A DNA stretch of 64,000 bases from contig RMBW01000006.1 in assembly GCA_004009845.1 (NCBI GenBank), forward strand, positions 1 through 64,000, read 5' to 3'. Each line of letters opens with the position of its first letter. Positions within the stretch are counted from its first letter, which is position 1. Shown here one piece after another: positions 46,710-58,458 of the stretch. The DNA is from Davidsoniella eucalypti. Its lineage: Eukaryota; Ascomycota; Sordariomycetes; Microascales; Ceratocystidaceae. Below the pieces are notes generated by a model. It was given only the letters and a program-made list of their open reading frames with translations, ran no database searches and was not told the origin of the DNA. The position numbers were made by a program, and so were the translations under genes.

Positions 46710-47480
46710 TCAGACGGACAGATAGACAATAGTCTCTGCAAGGCAGACTGCCCGTTATACTCTCTGCCTTGTCCAGCCTTGTTTCTGCTGTTCTGTTTTT
46801 CTTTTGCTCGTCCGACGCTTTTCTGTTTCGCGTGTAGCCGTCTTGGTTTCTTTGTTTCGTTATCTTTCTTTATGTGGTGGTGATGTTTCTGTTCTTGCAC
46901 GACTTGATGATGTATTACTGTATTTCTTTTTCCCCCCTCTAATTTCCTGTGCTATCCGCCCTTTTTTTTTTCTTCTTCTTCTTATCTCTTCTTGCAGTAC
47001 CAAAATTCTGATGTTTGAGCGTGTCAGACTTTTTAAAAAAAAGCTTTGTCTGGAATGCTCAAGTCTCAAAATGGCAACAAGATTTAAGAAAAAGTCTTTG
47101 AAAAAGTCATGATATCAACAAGGGTTTTCTTCCTTTATTGTTCTGCTGTTTATATAGCATTGTATTAGTTATTATATATACTCTTGAGAATATCTATAAA
47201 AATAATTATAAAACTCTAAACCCATTCACACTCGTATTTTGCACACTACACCATGACATGATCATTACAGGTAATAACTATTCGGAAGAACCTCACGGCT
47301 TTAAATATAAGTACAATACAATATATACATGATGCACAGTGTCTCATATTGTCCCATTGACAACTGCAGAAAGAATACATGCAAACAGATAAGACTAATC
47401 AAGACATGTTATAATCTCGTTGATTTATATCATCCGCTACTTTACTCACTACTCGACTATCTGTCTATCCTTGCGTCTAA
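46710..47480. other. Intergenic between convergent transporter and RPT5
   Basis: T-rich 3' flanks of two convergent genes. No further feature recognised. Confidence 0.5.
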
Positions 47481-49069
47481 CTAAGCATAAAAGTTCACTG
47501 TCTCCTTCTTCTTCGACTGAACCTCACTGATAGCATCGACGTAGTGCTCGTGGCCAACCTTGGTCTTGCCAGTACGTAGTGCAATCATACCAGCCTCGAC
47601 ACACACAGCCTTCAGCATCGCACCACCAAACTCATCGGTGGAACGAGCCAACTCACCCCAGTTGATCCCGTCAGAGATAGCCATTTTGCGAGAGTGGATC
47701 TTGAGAATCTGTGCTCGTGCCTCCTCATTTGGTAGAGGGAACTCAATCTTGCGATCTAGACGACCAGACCGCAGCAACGCAGGATCCAAAACGTCGATTC
47801 TGTTGGTCGCCGCTAACACCTTGATGCGATCGTCCGACGCAAAACCATCCAGCTGGTTGAGAAGCTCCAGCATAGTGCGCTGTACCTCACGATCGCCACT
47901 CTTCTCACTATCGAAACGTTTCGTACCCACGGCATCCAACTCGTCGATGAAGATAATCGATGGTGCCTTTTCCTTTGCTAACGCGAAGCAATCTCTGACA
48001 AGCTTGGCACCGTCACCTATAAACATTTGCACTAGCTGAGGGCCAGCAAGCTTGAGGAACGTGGCGTTTGTTTGAGCGGCGCAAGCTCTGGCGAGAAGTG
48101 TCTTTCCGGTACCTGGTGGACCGTACATCAAAGCACCTAAACAAATTCAAGTGAGCAGATAGTTAGTTTGACAGAATATAGAGCAAAAGAAAGAGGAAAA
48201 CATACCCTTGGGGGCCTTGATGCCAATCTTCTTGAAGCGTTCAGCTTCCTTCATAGGCCAGACAATTGCTTCCACTAGTTCATCAATTTGTTTAGACAGT
48301 CCACCAACATCAGCATACGATTCCTTGGGCTTCTCGTCAACCTCCATGGCCTTTACTCTGCTGTCGTATTCGGCCGGGAGTGTGTCGAGAATAAGGTAGC
48401 TGTCCTTGTTGACACCGATCAGATCGGCAGGCTTGAGTTTTTCGGGATCGACAAGACCAATGAGCGGCAGGAATATAGTTTGTCTAGTTGAGGTCTTGAT
48501 GACAGCGGATTTGCCCACACGGGTTGCATCTAGATCGATATTGGCGCCCTCTTCCTGCGATTCGGCCGTGGGGTCAAGATCCAAAAGCTCGACTACGTTT
48601 CCAACTAGATAGGGTAGTTGTCTATAAAGATAAAGAAGATCAAAGATATTAGCATAGCTACACTTTCTGTAAACTAGGATATCAAAGTTCAGCCTGTAGA
48701 GATATAGCGGAATGGACGGATAGGCAACCTCACTTACCTGTTGTTCTGAATCTTATCCTCGTTGTCCTTGATCTTTTCTAGCATGGCAGTTTTCTCGTGT
48801 TGTAGCCGTTGGTACTCGCTCCTCATAATGCCTGCATCGTTGTCTAGAAGCCGTTTTCGCATCAGGATATCTTGGGTACTGAGGCTGAGGATCTCGTCAT
48901 CTAGGATGTCCGCTTCGGGCTCTGCGTCCTTCATTTCGTCATCATCGTCGCCACTGCCGCTGCCGCTGCCGTCGTCGCCGCCGGTTGACTTCTTTTCCTT
49001 CTTATCCTTATCGTCCTTTTCCTCGCGCTCACGACGATCGAGGTCATCGAGCTCTTCCAAAGTAGACAT
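47481..49069 (-). CDS. RPT5: 26S proteasome regulatory ATPase Rpt5 (subunit 6A), three exons
   Basis: AAA+ ATPase of the 19S base that unfolds ubiquitinated substrates. Exons are complement 48738-49069, 48206-48621 and 47481-48136; introns 116 and 69 nt; 467 aa. An N-terminal acidic/Lys-rich stretch and coiled coil are followed by an OB-fold region. The ATPase has Walker A GPPGTGKT (255-262), Walker B IIFIDELDAVG and the second region of homology AATNRIDVLDPALLRSGRLD. The C-terminus VNFYA is the HbYX-type tail with which Rpt5 docks in the 20S ring and opens its gate. In the lid helix the sequence is DEFGGAMLKAV, where other Rpt5 proteins have DEFNGAQ. Divergent from uL10m across an 836-bp spacer. 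Confidence 0.96.
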
Positions 49070-49905
49070 GTTGCGTGTGTTGTAAGAGTGTGGTGGTTCA
49101 AGCGAACTGCAATGTGAAGGCGGGGAGGGTGGAATTCGGGTTAAGTAGTGACTGTAGGGCAAACCCGATAATTATAAGTGAGTAAATAGGAATTCAAAGA
49201 GAAACCAAAGACCCTCGTAACAAAAAAAAAAGGTAGTAGTAATTGAGTGCAAAAGGTGGTGATGATGTCAGAGGGAGCATTCAATATTGAAAAGGTTGAG
49301 AGACAACATTACATTTGTGTGCAAAGATATGAAGCTTCCCTGGGCAACTACCTAGTTCATCATAGGCAAGGCGCCAGCGAATGGCGCGTCAATTAGCTTT
49401 GGCTGAGCTATCCACCGTCATAACCCTAACGACTTGCCCCACACATACAGATATGCAATAACTGTGGCATCGGGATCATATTACTAGAGAACCCAATGCT
49501 TTGCTATATCAAGGTTATATACTACAACTCATTTTATGCACAAAACATCAGCGACATAGATTCAACGATGTCCTCCACATGCCAATTACAAATTATAGAA
49601 TACTATGAATTATAGGATATCTCTGTAATCGGTTGTCAAGTATCTATTGCACCGGTTTTTACTAAGTTTAACCGGCGAAACCCTATATCCACCACCAACC
49701 CTTATGGTTAATGTGATTAGTCATAAAAGCGCTTGTGCAACAGTAGAACTTTGAATTTTGGTGATGGCTTCATTTTGTCTAGGAATTAACATCACTAATC
49801 ACGGTAGAACCAATCTAGGCCACTACGTAGGTATAACCAAACCATGCTATAAAAAACCAAAACTACACCAATCTAACATAGTAACTTACTAGCTTCAGTG
49901 ACAAA
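49070..49905. promoter_or_regulatory. Shared divergent promoter region of RPT5 and uL10m
   Basis: Divergent housekeeping genes flank this 836-bp spacer. It contains AACCCTAA-type telobox motifs (ATAACCCTAACG at about 49420 and GAAACCCTATA at about 49678), similar to motifs before prp4 and RPP40/TRM11. No gene within. Confidence 0.45.
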
Positions 49906-50913
49906 ATGCCTCGAATAGTCCGACAATTAGCCCAGCGCGTGAGCGTTTCCACGGCGTCAGCCAGTGCGTCAACTGGCCTATCGTTCGTGCCCAGAGCTGT
50001 GTTTTCCCGATCTCTATCAACCAGCAGCACACCCGCATACGCTGCGGTCCCGGCGTCATTTCGCATTCCCGACGATTATGTCTCTCCAACAAAACCGCCA
50101 TCTGCCCGGCCGCCGGAGACGCGCAAGGCCCAGATGATTCGCACATACACCTCATTGCTACGCTCGACGCCATTGATTATCTTCTTCCAGCACAACAACT
50201 TGACTGCAATTGAGTGGGCCGCAGTTCGTCGTGAACTGACTGCTGCTCTGCAGGCCGTCGGCCCCGTCGATATCGGCGCCCCGGATGGCGCCCTCGTCGA
50301 CCTGTCCAGCTTTGTTAAACTGCAGGTTCTGCGTGGGCGTATGTTCAATGTCGCCATGCGAATCTTTGAGTTCCATGACGGTGCCATTGCTGCCGAAGAT
50401 GGTCATATACATGACCTTTCCCGTTCGGCTTACGAAGCTATCAAAGCCGCCGAGGAAAAGACTGATCCTAGTACTATCCATGCTGTTATGGAGCCGATAT
50501 TGTCAGGCCCTGTTGCTGCCCTTTGCCTACCGGCTGTGTCGCCTGCCTATCTTGCGGCTGCTCTTTCCATCCTTGCTCCGAACCCCCAATTCCCAGCCCC
50601 CACACGGCGTGCTAGTCCGGGTTACTACGAGGCGATCACCCAGAATGCACTATCTAAACTAATGTTAGTTGGTGGCCGTATCGAGGGTAAAGCGTTCGAC
50701 CAAGGCGGTGTCCAGTGGGTTGGTGGTATCAAGGGAGGTCTGGCTGGTCTTCGTGCCCAGGTCGTACACATCTTACAATCTGCGGGTATGGGTCTTGTTG
50801 CCACTCTCGAGGGCGCAGGCAAGGCACTTTATGTTGCTCTAGAAAGTCACAGACAGAACATTGAGCCTAAGGAAGAGAAGAGTGAAGAGGGTCAGAAGGA
50901 AAAGTCGGACTAA
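49906..50913 (+). CDS. MRPL11: Mitochondrial large-subunit ribosomal protein uL10m
   Basis: Intronless, 335 aa. The N-terminal ~55 residues are Arg/Ser/Ala-rich with almost no acids (RQLAQRVSVSTASASAS..., RSLSTSSTPAY), a mitochondrial targeting sequence. The body has the uL10 fold: KAQMIRTYTSLLRSTPLIIFFQHNNLTAIEWAAVRREL, a long insert, AALCLP, and a C-terminal helix (GLRAQVVHILQSAGMGLVATLEGAGKALYVALE). uL10m forms the base of the mitoribosomal stalk that binds bL12m. Called as the counterpart of yeast Mrpl11; no in-frame upstream ATG competes. The acidic/Lys-rich tail (EEKSEEGQKEKSD) is species-variable. Confidence 0.88.
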   Translation: MPRIVRQLAQRVSVSTASASASTGLSFVPRAVFSRSLSTSSTPAYAAVPASFRIPDDYVSPTKPPSARPPETRKAQMIRTYTSLLRSTPLIIFFQHNNLTAIEWAAVRRELTAALQAVGPVDIGAPDGALVDLSSFVKLQVLRGRMFNVAMRIFEFHDGAIAAEDGHIHDLSRSAYEAIKAAEEKTDPSTIHAVMEPILSGPVAALCLPAVSPAYLAAALSILAPNPQFPAPTRRASPGYYEAITQNALSKLMLVGGRIEGKAFDQGGVQWVGGIKGGLAGLRAQVVHILQSAGMGLVATLEGAGKALYVALESHRQNIEPKEEKSEEGQKEKSD

Positions 50914-51654
50914 GTCTGGACACTATGATGAAAAAAAATCATTTTCAGAACACATGACTGATCTCGCAGCTTCATGTTTCTATGTACACTATTCATTACC
51001 CTACTGTTGCCATTCATACATGGTTAGCTTTTGCCATGCACAATGTACTACTACTATATAAGCCCTATAGTTCCTGAACTGAACTGATTCATGCGTTTCT
51101 CAATGTGTATTGAAACTGTGGGAGATCAATAAAGAAATAACAAGATAGGTGGAATAAGTCATTACAGAATCGCAGTAGAAATGGATTGGCTCAAGCTCAG
51201 AATATGATGTATATTCTTATAGTTACATGTCAAAGATTGTATCTTTGGGAATAAGCAACCCAGAACCATCTTCAGATTTCAGCCATCTAATGAAAAGAAC
51301 CAAACAACGCCTTGCTTTAATAACTTGTTTAACTGCACTCAAGTTATAAATGGGCGTATTTTTCTTATCAAGGCCTGGGTAGGCTGTTATCGAAATGTAT
51401 CCGAAAATAGACGCCGAGAAAAATAAGAAAATGTCCATGGTAAAGAAGTCCCCATTTAGGCCTAAACTTTACTATGTATCCGGGCGATTTGTACAACTGC
51501 AAGAAGATATCCGCAGCCCAAAAATCCCACCATTTTCTTTTTGATTAGAACTTTTCTCTCTTTACTAATCAAGTCACTATATATACTAGACGCGATTCTG
51601 ACCTACCACAAAAATCATATAAACATTACATACTAGCTAATTCACTTACAAACC
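50914..51654. other. Intergenic
   Basis: Three-prime flank of uL10m and promoter of the next gene. Nothing else recognised. Confidence 0.5.
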
Positions 51655-53614
51655 ATGTATGCCGCCATACAAAACCATGACTTTCCCACCGAATCGAATG
51701 ATGTTCGAGATAGAAAAGATGCCTCGTCTGTACCAATAGCAAAACCAGCTTCTCTAGAACCCTACGATGAACCGCCACAAAAGGAATCAGCAGAACCGGC
51801 AGTAGTGCTATCCGCCCCGTGGAACTCCGGTGCTATTCAGTATGATGGGTACATGTATCTTTCCATAGCATGTGTATCCACAGTGGCCGGCATTTGTGTT
51901 CTATCGACTGCTGAGAAACTCCCTAGAGATGGCTATATCATGGGGATCTCACTACCAACATACCTATCGTTGTCATCGACAATAACAACCTTGGCGCTAT
52001 GGGCTGCCTTGACACACGGATTCACGACCTCATGGTGGGTAGATGCTCTGAACGGAGTAAAGGTTTGTTGTCTTGTCACTGTTATGCAAGATGGGGCTGG
52101 CAGACATTAACCTGAGTTTCTCGAGCAGGTCACAGATCTACACCATACATGGTCAGCATCACAGAGTTTATACGAAGCTTTGAATAATATGACAAGAAGA
52201 AACGCATTTTGGTATAGCGCCGGTAAGTCGACATTGCTGTATATCTGTACTTACAGGGCGTACTAGCCCTACAGTCTTGAGTTCAAGTCTAATCAGCCTG
52301 TGGCACGTTCCTCGTGTATAGTTTATGTCATGACCTTTATCTTCACTCTCATCCGGGGTCCTATGCTTCAGAGTGTTGTTTCCTGGCAAGAGATCGACAA
52401 CCCCGTTAACGGCACTGGCACGGTCTCATCGATTATGTCTCTACCAGACGAGTTCGCCGGAGTTCGCAAGAGTAACACAAGCTTGTTCACTCCCATATTC
52501 CAACGCACTTTGAATTCAATGCGCCAAGGACGTCCGGGCGATAGCATGTACTTGCACGAAAACACCAACGGAGACGATATAACCTGCAGCAACTGTACCG
52601 TATCTTTCATAAGTCTAGGGTTTGACATGAACTGTAGTAATATCACTTCACTCACCGAATTTAATCTGAGCCGCAGTGGAGACCAGAGCGTGCCCGTTTT
52701 TCAAGTAACTATCACTGAAGAACATGATGGTTCGGACTCAAACATCCCTACAGCAATTGGTGTGAATATCACTGTACGAACTACACCAGATTGCACAGGA
52801 AATATTGATAACCAGTTCTGTTTGATCAAGCCAGCCCTCGTCAACACATCGGTTACACTCAATGGGACAGAGTTCACGACATTATCCGAGGATAAATCCA
52901 GGACTCACAAGTATGTATTATCTATATACCACTGATAAACCAAGCAATATACTAACCCATCATCATAGTCTACATAACTGGCTTTTCAATGAAACTTCAA
53001 ACTCATCCAGTAACTTTGGCGCATTCGTCGATGCAGGCGCTCAGATTTTCCAGAGCAACATCACATTATACGGCATTGAAAACGAATGGGCTCTTTACGG
53101 CCAGAACTATCTATCTGGCCTATCAACAGATCTTTCTAGTGATAGCGATAGATGCGGTCCAGTATATAACAATCCCGCCGACCTCATCCAAGGCTTTTAC
53201 AACGAGCTTGCAGTGAGAACCAACATGAAGGCAAGCAGTGGGATCCGCAACCAGACAGAGGCCGTGTATATCAACTATATCCATATCATGGAGAACCGTA
53301 TCAACTCCGTCCTACTCTTGCTCTCTATGATCATGGGCGCTTTCTCCATTGCTATTGTAGCACCATTGTCATGGCGATCACGAGTTCTCGGACGGAGATT
53401 CTCACTAAGTCCGATTGAAACGGCGATTGCTTTCCGGGGAATCAGCGACGAAGTCCTAGGCTATATTCCAGGAAATCTCGACATGGCGATGCTCAAGAGA
53501 ATTCTTCCATCAAGCTTGTACGTCCGTTATGGTGTGGGATACGATGACCAACTTGCTCTCTGGAATGGTGAGACGCTTGTAAAGGAACCAGTCCATGGCG
53601 AGCACTATGGTTAG
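51655..53614 (+). CDS. Multi-pass fungal membrane protein with large N-glycosylated loop (four exons)
   Basis: Exons 51655-52062, 52129-52222, 52322-52910 and 52969-53614 (introns 66, 99 and 58 nt; phases 0, 1, 2 agree), giving 578 aa. An acidic disordered N-terminus is followed by hydrophobic helices (YMYLSIACVSTVAGICVL, LSLSSTITTLALWAALTHGF, YVMTFIFTLIRGPML). Then comes an extracellular-type domain of about 290 residues with many N-x-S/T sites and cysteines, and a last helix (RINSVLLLLSMIMGAFSIAIVA) before a cytosolic tail. This topology fits the DUF3176-like group of filamentous-ascomycete membrane proteins, whose role is unknown. The third exon's acceptor (TGTATAG at 52321) was chosen because only it restores the frame. 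Confidence 0.75.
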
Positions 53615-54180
53615 ATTAGGATAGTATCCAGTCCGCGTTTTGTTTAATTTCAGTTCGTAATGTTCTATTAATAAATGAGTCTAGGTGATTTTGGGAGTTG
53701 AAGCTGGGCTTTATATCACGCGGTTTTAGTTGTTTTGTAATTAAGTGGATGTAACCCTATCTAATGCGAAACCCTAAAGTAAAGCTGATATGTCTTATCG
53801 CAGACTGTATGATTTTGATAAAGAGCGTTCAGTATAAACGTAAGTTTTATTTTAAAGACTAAGTTGTAAGTACACGACGTTTAATAATACCGCGAATGCT
53901 ATAACTAAGCATCTAGGCAGCATAAAGACTGTTTCAGGCCGGAAAACCGGCCTTCAACCCCGCCCTGCACACACTTAAATCGGCCACGGCCCTTGTTGTT
54001 GATTAGTTGATTATACAGTTGTAGTTGTATCAACGACCAAGTCGCAAGCGCAAGCGCCGTCGCAAACCGGCAACTAGCAAGCTTACTCTCTAGCTATCTC
54101 AACAGCTGCAAAATCTTGCCACAATTGTTCCTTTTACAACCGCAAAATAAAGCAGCCAAAACAAAACCAAATCTCACGCC
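53615..54180. other. Intergenic
   Basis: Contains AAACCCTAAAG (about 53764) and a short GC hairpin (AGGCCGG...CCGGCCT, 53937-53954). No gene recognised. Confidence 0.45.
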
Positions 54181-54911
54181 ATGGACTTTGCGCCATACCA
54201 ATCTTCGCCGCCCGAAACGACGCGCTCGCCCGGTTCGACGCCACGAACTTCTCTCGATCATGCTCCACGACGCGCCTCTTTCTCGCCCAGCCCTCTGTCA
54301 AACCCATTCGCTAATCCGTTTGCCGCCCCGCCGCCGACCACATACTCGCCTCCGCTGCAACATCCGCAGCCACAGCGTTCGTTTCTGCCCGCTTCGTTGC
54401 CGGGCGCTGCGTTTCCCTTCCCCTCAGACGATCCCCGTGCTGCACTGGCCGAGTTCGAGACAAGTCTTGGCTTGCGCCTGGATTGGGAGGCTGTTTTGGC
54501 GTATGCGGCTTTTCCGCCCGCTGGATCACTGGTCTTGCTCGGCCTGGAACATAAGAGCGATTACGTTCGTTTCCATGCCTGGCAGGCCACTCTGCTTTTC
54601 GGCGCGCTGTTCGCAATACACTGGCTTGTGACCTGGAATGGAATCTTGGGTTGGGCTGTCATGTTAGCCCAGTTGGGCGCCATGGTGGGGCTGGCCGTGC
54701 GGGCTTGGAGAGATGCGGATTCCCTAGACCGGTAAGTCTACTCTACTATAGTGAGCCACGATAACTATAATATGCCGTAGTTCTTGTTGCGTATTCTATC
54801 TTTTTAGGTATAATTTCGAACGGACCTATACTAACTGTCTGATTTGTGCCGCCCAGCTACGAGGTTCCCTTTGTAGGCCCATTAGCTAGCAGGATCCTCG
54901 ACGATGAGTGA
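54181..54911 (+). CDS. Small DUF4870/UPF0132-like membrane protein (two exons)
   Basis: Exons 54181-54731 and 54857-54911 with a 125-nt intron (GTAAGT...CCCAG); 201 aa. The first ~95 residues are Pro/Ser-rich and disordered. They are followed by three hydrophobic helices: VLAYAAFPPAGSLVLLGLE, then the diagnostic YVRFHAWQATLLFGALFAIHWL, and GWAVMLAQLGAMVGLAVRAW. The second exon supplies the conserved end YEVPFVGPLA. The HxRFHAWQ pattern is typical of this widespread Tic20-related family of small integral membrane proteins without assigned function in fungi. Confidence 0.85.
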
Positions 54912-55212
54912 ATCATGCCTGCGCTATGTCTACCAGTGTTTGTCCTTGCTTCGTAAGAAAATAACGGCACCCTTTTGCTTTTGTTTCTTTTGTATTTCCC
55001 GTTGTCGAACTTGCTTTTTTATTCCCCGGCGTACACGCCTTGTTAGTGTGCTTTATATTTTGTATGACTTTAACAGGTTCCAGTAATAATATCGTAACCT
55101 TCCCTTTTCCTTCTTCTTTTGATTTCTTGTATCCACGAAAAAAAACGTGCTGGAGTATGTATCTTATATTCACTACAAATCTGTATCATTTTTTCTCCCT
55201 TTGAATAGCATT
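54912..55212. other. Convergent 3' flanks
   Basis: Short T-rich spacer between convergent genes. Nothing recognised. Confidence 0.5.
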
Positions 55213-57714
55213 TCAACGCTGAGCAACACCAACAACCGACCCTTGGCACTCTGGGCGTCCTTCAATATTGATTTCATGAATACCTGTAGACGACCCCACC
55301 TCGAGCCACTCCGCTAATAGATCGTTGCTTTCCCGTGGCTTGATACCTGGTGAGGCTGTGCCGATTGTGATGTGGGCTACCCGGTTGGTGCAAACCCAAG
55401 TATCGGTTGTATCGTGAATCCGGGCGACTATAGCCATTATCCTATCGTTGTAAACGATCTAAAGGAAATACCACGTTAGTTATCACATACTGGCTAATTT
55501 AAAGTGAAGATTGCTTACACGCTCCAGGATGACTTTGCACTGTCCTAATCTGCTACCAGTGTGTCCAGTCGTCTCAATCTTGGCGTCGAACAGTGTCTTG
55601 TACTTAGCCCAAAGTTCAGGGTGCTCTTTGGCCCCCATGCGATGTAGAAGAGTGACATGGAAAGAAGGCTGTATGCGTTTATTGGCTTTCAGCTGGAGGT
55701 ACGGCTCTAGTTGGGCTGGAGTAAGATCCGGCTGCGAAAATGCCTTTACAATAACCGCCATGATCTCTGACGTTATGAGATTGATAGACATGTACTCGAG
55801 AGCTACCTTTTTAGGTTGGCGCTGTTGTTGTTTTTGTTGTTGTTGCTGCTGCTGCTGCTGATTCTTGACTTTCTTGGGCCCACGATCAGGAATGTTGTGC
55901 TTGAAGTCCGGCTTGTAGTTGAGGGCATACTCGATAGCTGCATCAAGCCGTTCGTCGGTTGGCATCTTAGGAACTATACTTGAGTAAACTTGGTGAAGCT
56001 TTCTGATAGTGACTTCGAGGTTGGCTCTACTTCCGGCTAATGGATCTAGATCTATGATAAGATCGAATCCAGTATCCGGTCCATCATCGGGGTTGACGGG
56101 CTCAAAACGTTTGAGGAACCCGTCCATGACACCAAGAAACTTATCGGATTCGGAAGCGGCGTGTATGGTCTGGTGGTTGTCGCCGCGCTCAAGCACACGT
56201 GACTGTGTTAAAGTGCGGATTTCGTTTATTTTGGCTTTCGAATGCGCAAAGTTTAAGGCAATCAATGTTGGAGAGTCCATGGTTAGGCGCATGTCTGTAA
56301 CGAGTTGTTTCCGCTCGTGACGCTGGGCATTGTTGCGGTCAGCAAACACGACCGGCTTCGACTCTAGTTCAGCCTTGAGTGCGGCAATAAACCGAGGAGG
56401 CCGCTTCGAGCCTGAGATATTGTCGTTTTGGACGTGGCCCCAGCCAAATAGCTGGGTCAATGCTAGACCAACAGTCGTCTTGCCGCAGCCGATAGTAGCC
56501 ACAGCTGTGATGACTACATCTTTTGTCACCTCGGGGAAGACCTCTAGATAATCGTCGGCAGAATCTAGGTTGGCGGCGTCAAGTCCTCGTATATTCTCAG
56601 CTTCCAGAAAATCATTTCGTAAAGCGATGATACCGTGATTCTGCTCGTATTGCTTGGCTAAATTGGGGTCTCTGGACAACCGTCTCTTGGCAAAGAGCAA
56701 GTATTTCTCGGTGATGGTTTTGTGCTTCGTGATGCGGGGTTTCTTATTTGCGATGATAGCTTTTGTACACTCTCTCCACTGGCGATACATGAGATAGGGC
56801 TCCTCAAACTTGTACTTGAAGAACCAGTCACCATAGGGACCGTCTGGGGACATCTGTCTCGTACACCGAATAACGAAACCTTCGACATCTCGACCATCGT
56901 GATTACCTGACTCAGCCATGTCATCAAGATACTTACGCACCTCATTGATGTCATGCATGATGAGCGAGTCGATTCTCTTGAAGTTCCACTGAGTAGCAAA
57001 GTCCTGGACGATATCGCTTGGGTAAGTTGCGAATTCCGGAAGATTGAGGTTGATGCCGTGTAGATACAAGCCAGCCTTATCTGGGCCATATGGTAGGATG
57101 TGCTCCTCGAAGGAATCATCACACAGTTCACAGACCGCAGTAGCATTGCGAGCACGGAGATCGCGAGCAAGGTCTTCGATTTTGAGATTGGCCGCAGCGA
57201 GCTGTTGACGAAGGTGACGTTCACCTACTACCGAGTGGCTGGCTTCGGCTTCGGCTCGAGGTCCCGTCGAATGCTTGCTGCAGACCAAGATGGTGCCGTC
57301 CTCTAAAGCAGAGATGAAGATGATGCAACCGTTTTCCTTTAATGTGAGCTCGTAGGGCCCCTTAGTTTTGGCACTGATATCCTCCCACTTCGTAGAAGGC
57401 ACCTCGGCAATATTGAAGAACTTGTCGTATCCACGGACAATAATTTCCTGCTGACCAGAGCTGTTTTTGGTCGTGAACAAGCCACGCGCATATGTAGGGA
57501 GGCCTGGATTCTTGTAGTCCCAATCACTCAGTTTCCAGGAGAAGACTTCAGTTTTGCGAGGCGAATTCTCAGCAACGAAAGCATTCTTTTTGAAACTGCC
57601 TCCGTTCCGTTTCTTCTGTGCAGTAGCTGAACGGCCGGCTTCTAATGCATCGATCATAGACGCTACCTTGCCTGCATCCTGTGCAACATACGGAGGTAGT
57701 GATGTGGAAGGCAT
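55213..57714 (-). CDS. TRL1: tRNA ligase Trl1 (adenylyltransferase, kinase and cyclic phosphodiesterase), two exons
   Basis: Joins tRNA halves after intron removal and, in yeasts, splices HAC1 mRNA. Exons are complement 55519-57714 and 55213-55458 (60-nt intron with AACTAAC branch), 813 aa. All three domains are visible. The ligase nucleotidyltransferase has Lys126 in TLKENG and later VEGFVIR and FFKYKF. The polynucleotide kinase has P-loop ATIGCGKT (407-414). The phosphodiesterase has two HxT motifs, HVT (686) and HIT (761-763), the second lying in exon 2. A polyglutamine run sits between kinase and phosphodiesterase domains. The start at 57714 (MPSTSLPPYV) is the first ATG in frame. Divergent from the ankyrin gene. 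Strong call. Confidence 0.96.
55817..55863 (-). repeat. CAG/CAA repeat encoding polyglutamine in Trl1
   Basis: About 15 codons of CAG and CAA with one Lys and one Arg. It lies in the interdomain linker, so length changes should be tolerated. Confidence 0.85.
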
Positions 57715-58458
57715 TATCGAACTGAGGGTTGACACGAAATATGCCAATCAAGGATCTGTTTTGAATTCGTTGGCAAGATTGAATGGGTGGAATGAACAAA
57801 GAGAGAAAGCAGGTTATGGTGCTTTGGAAAAGAGAAGTTTGATATATTCACAAAAGATTCAATAATTGGTGGAGCTATCGCCTAGTGACTATTAATGCAG
57901 TTACTACAGGTGAGTGAAATGTGTGTGTGGAGTAAATCGTAACTATCAACTGCGTCTATTTGTATAGAAATACATGGGAAAGAACCTCAGTTGGTATATA
58001 AACAAATGTGATGGTAAGAAATAAACAAGGCAGGTTTTCAAAGTTTAAACGTACGAATTACTCTATCACATAGCTAACAGGAATCTTATTTTTAGATTTT
58101 GTACATGTATTTTCACCTTTTGAGTCATGACTAAGTCCCAATTCGTCTCGCCGGCCGTTTTCCACTGAAGTATTTTTAATTTTCAAATATTGACATCACT
58201 AAACGCGGGGCTTTTGTCGTGGTTTGGCTTAACTATCTGCTTACTTAGCCATGCACGGCAGGCGGTCAGGCGAAAATGCTGTGGAACAGTCCCAGTTTTC
58301 TGTTTTTTACTCGATTCTGCCGGCTCTATATCGTCATATGGCATACGTTGAATAGACATTAGCCATAGTCGAGTGCCACTTTACCATAGCAAGCCGTGCT
58401 TCCAACTATTGATTTTCTTTCTTGACTCGTCTCCTATACTTCAATATCGACAGCCATA
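57715..58458. promoter_or_regulatory. Divergent promoter region of TRL1 and the ankyrin gene
   Basis: 744-bp spacer between two divergent genes. No specific site recognised beyond AT-rich tracts. Confidence 0.4.

Noticed and set aside
49990..50913. CRISPR array or prophage features anywhere in the window
   Set aside because: No regularly spaced direct repeats were seen on either strand, and gene structure is eukaryotic throughout.
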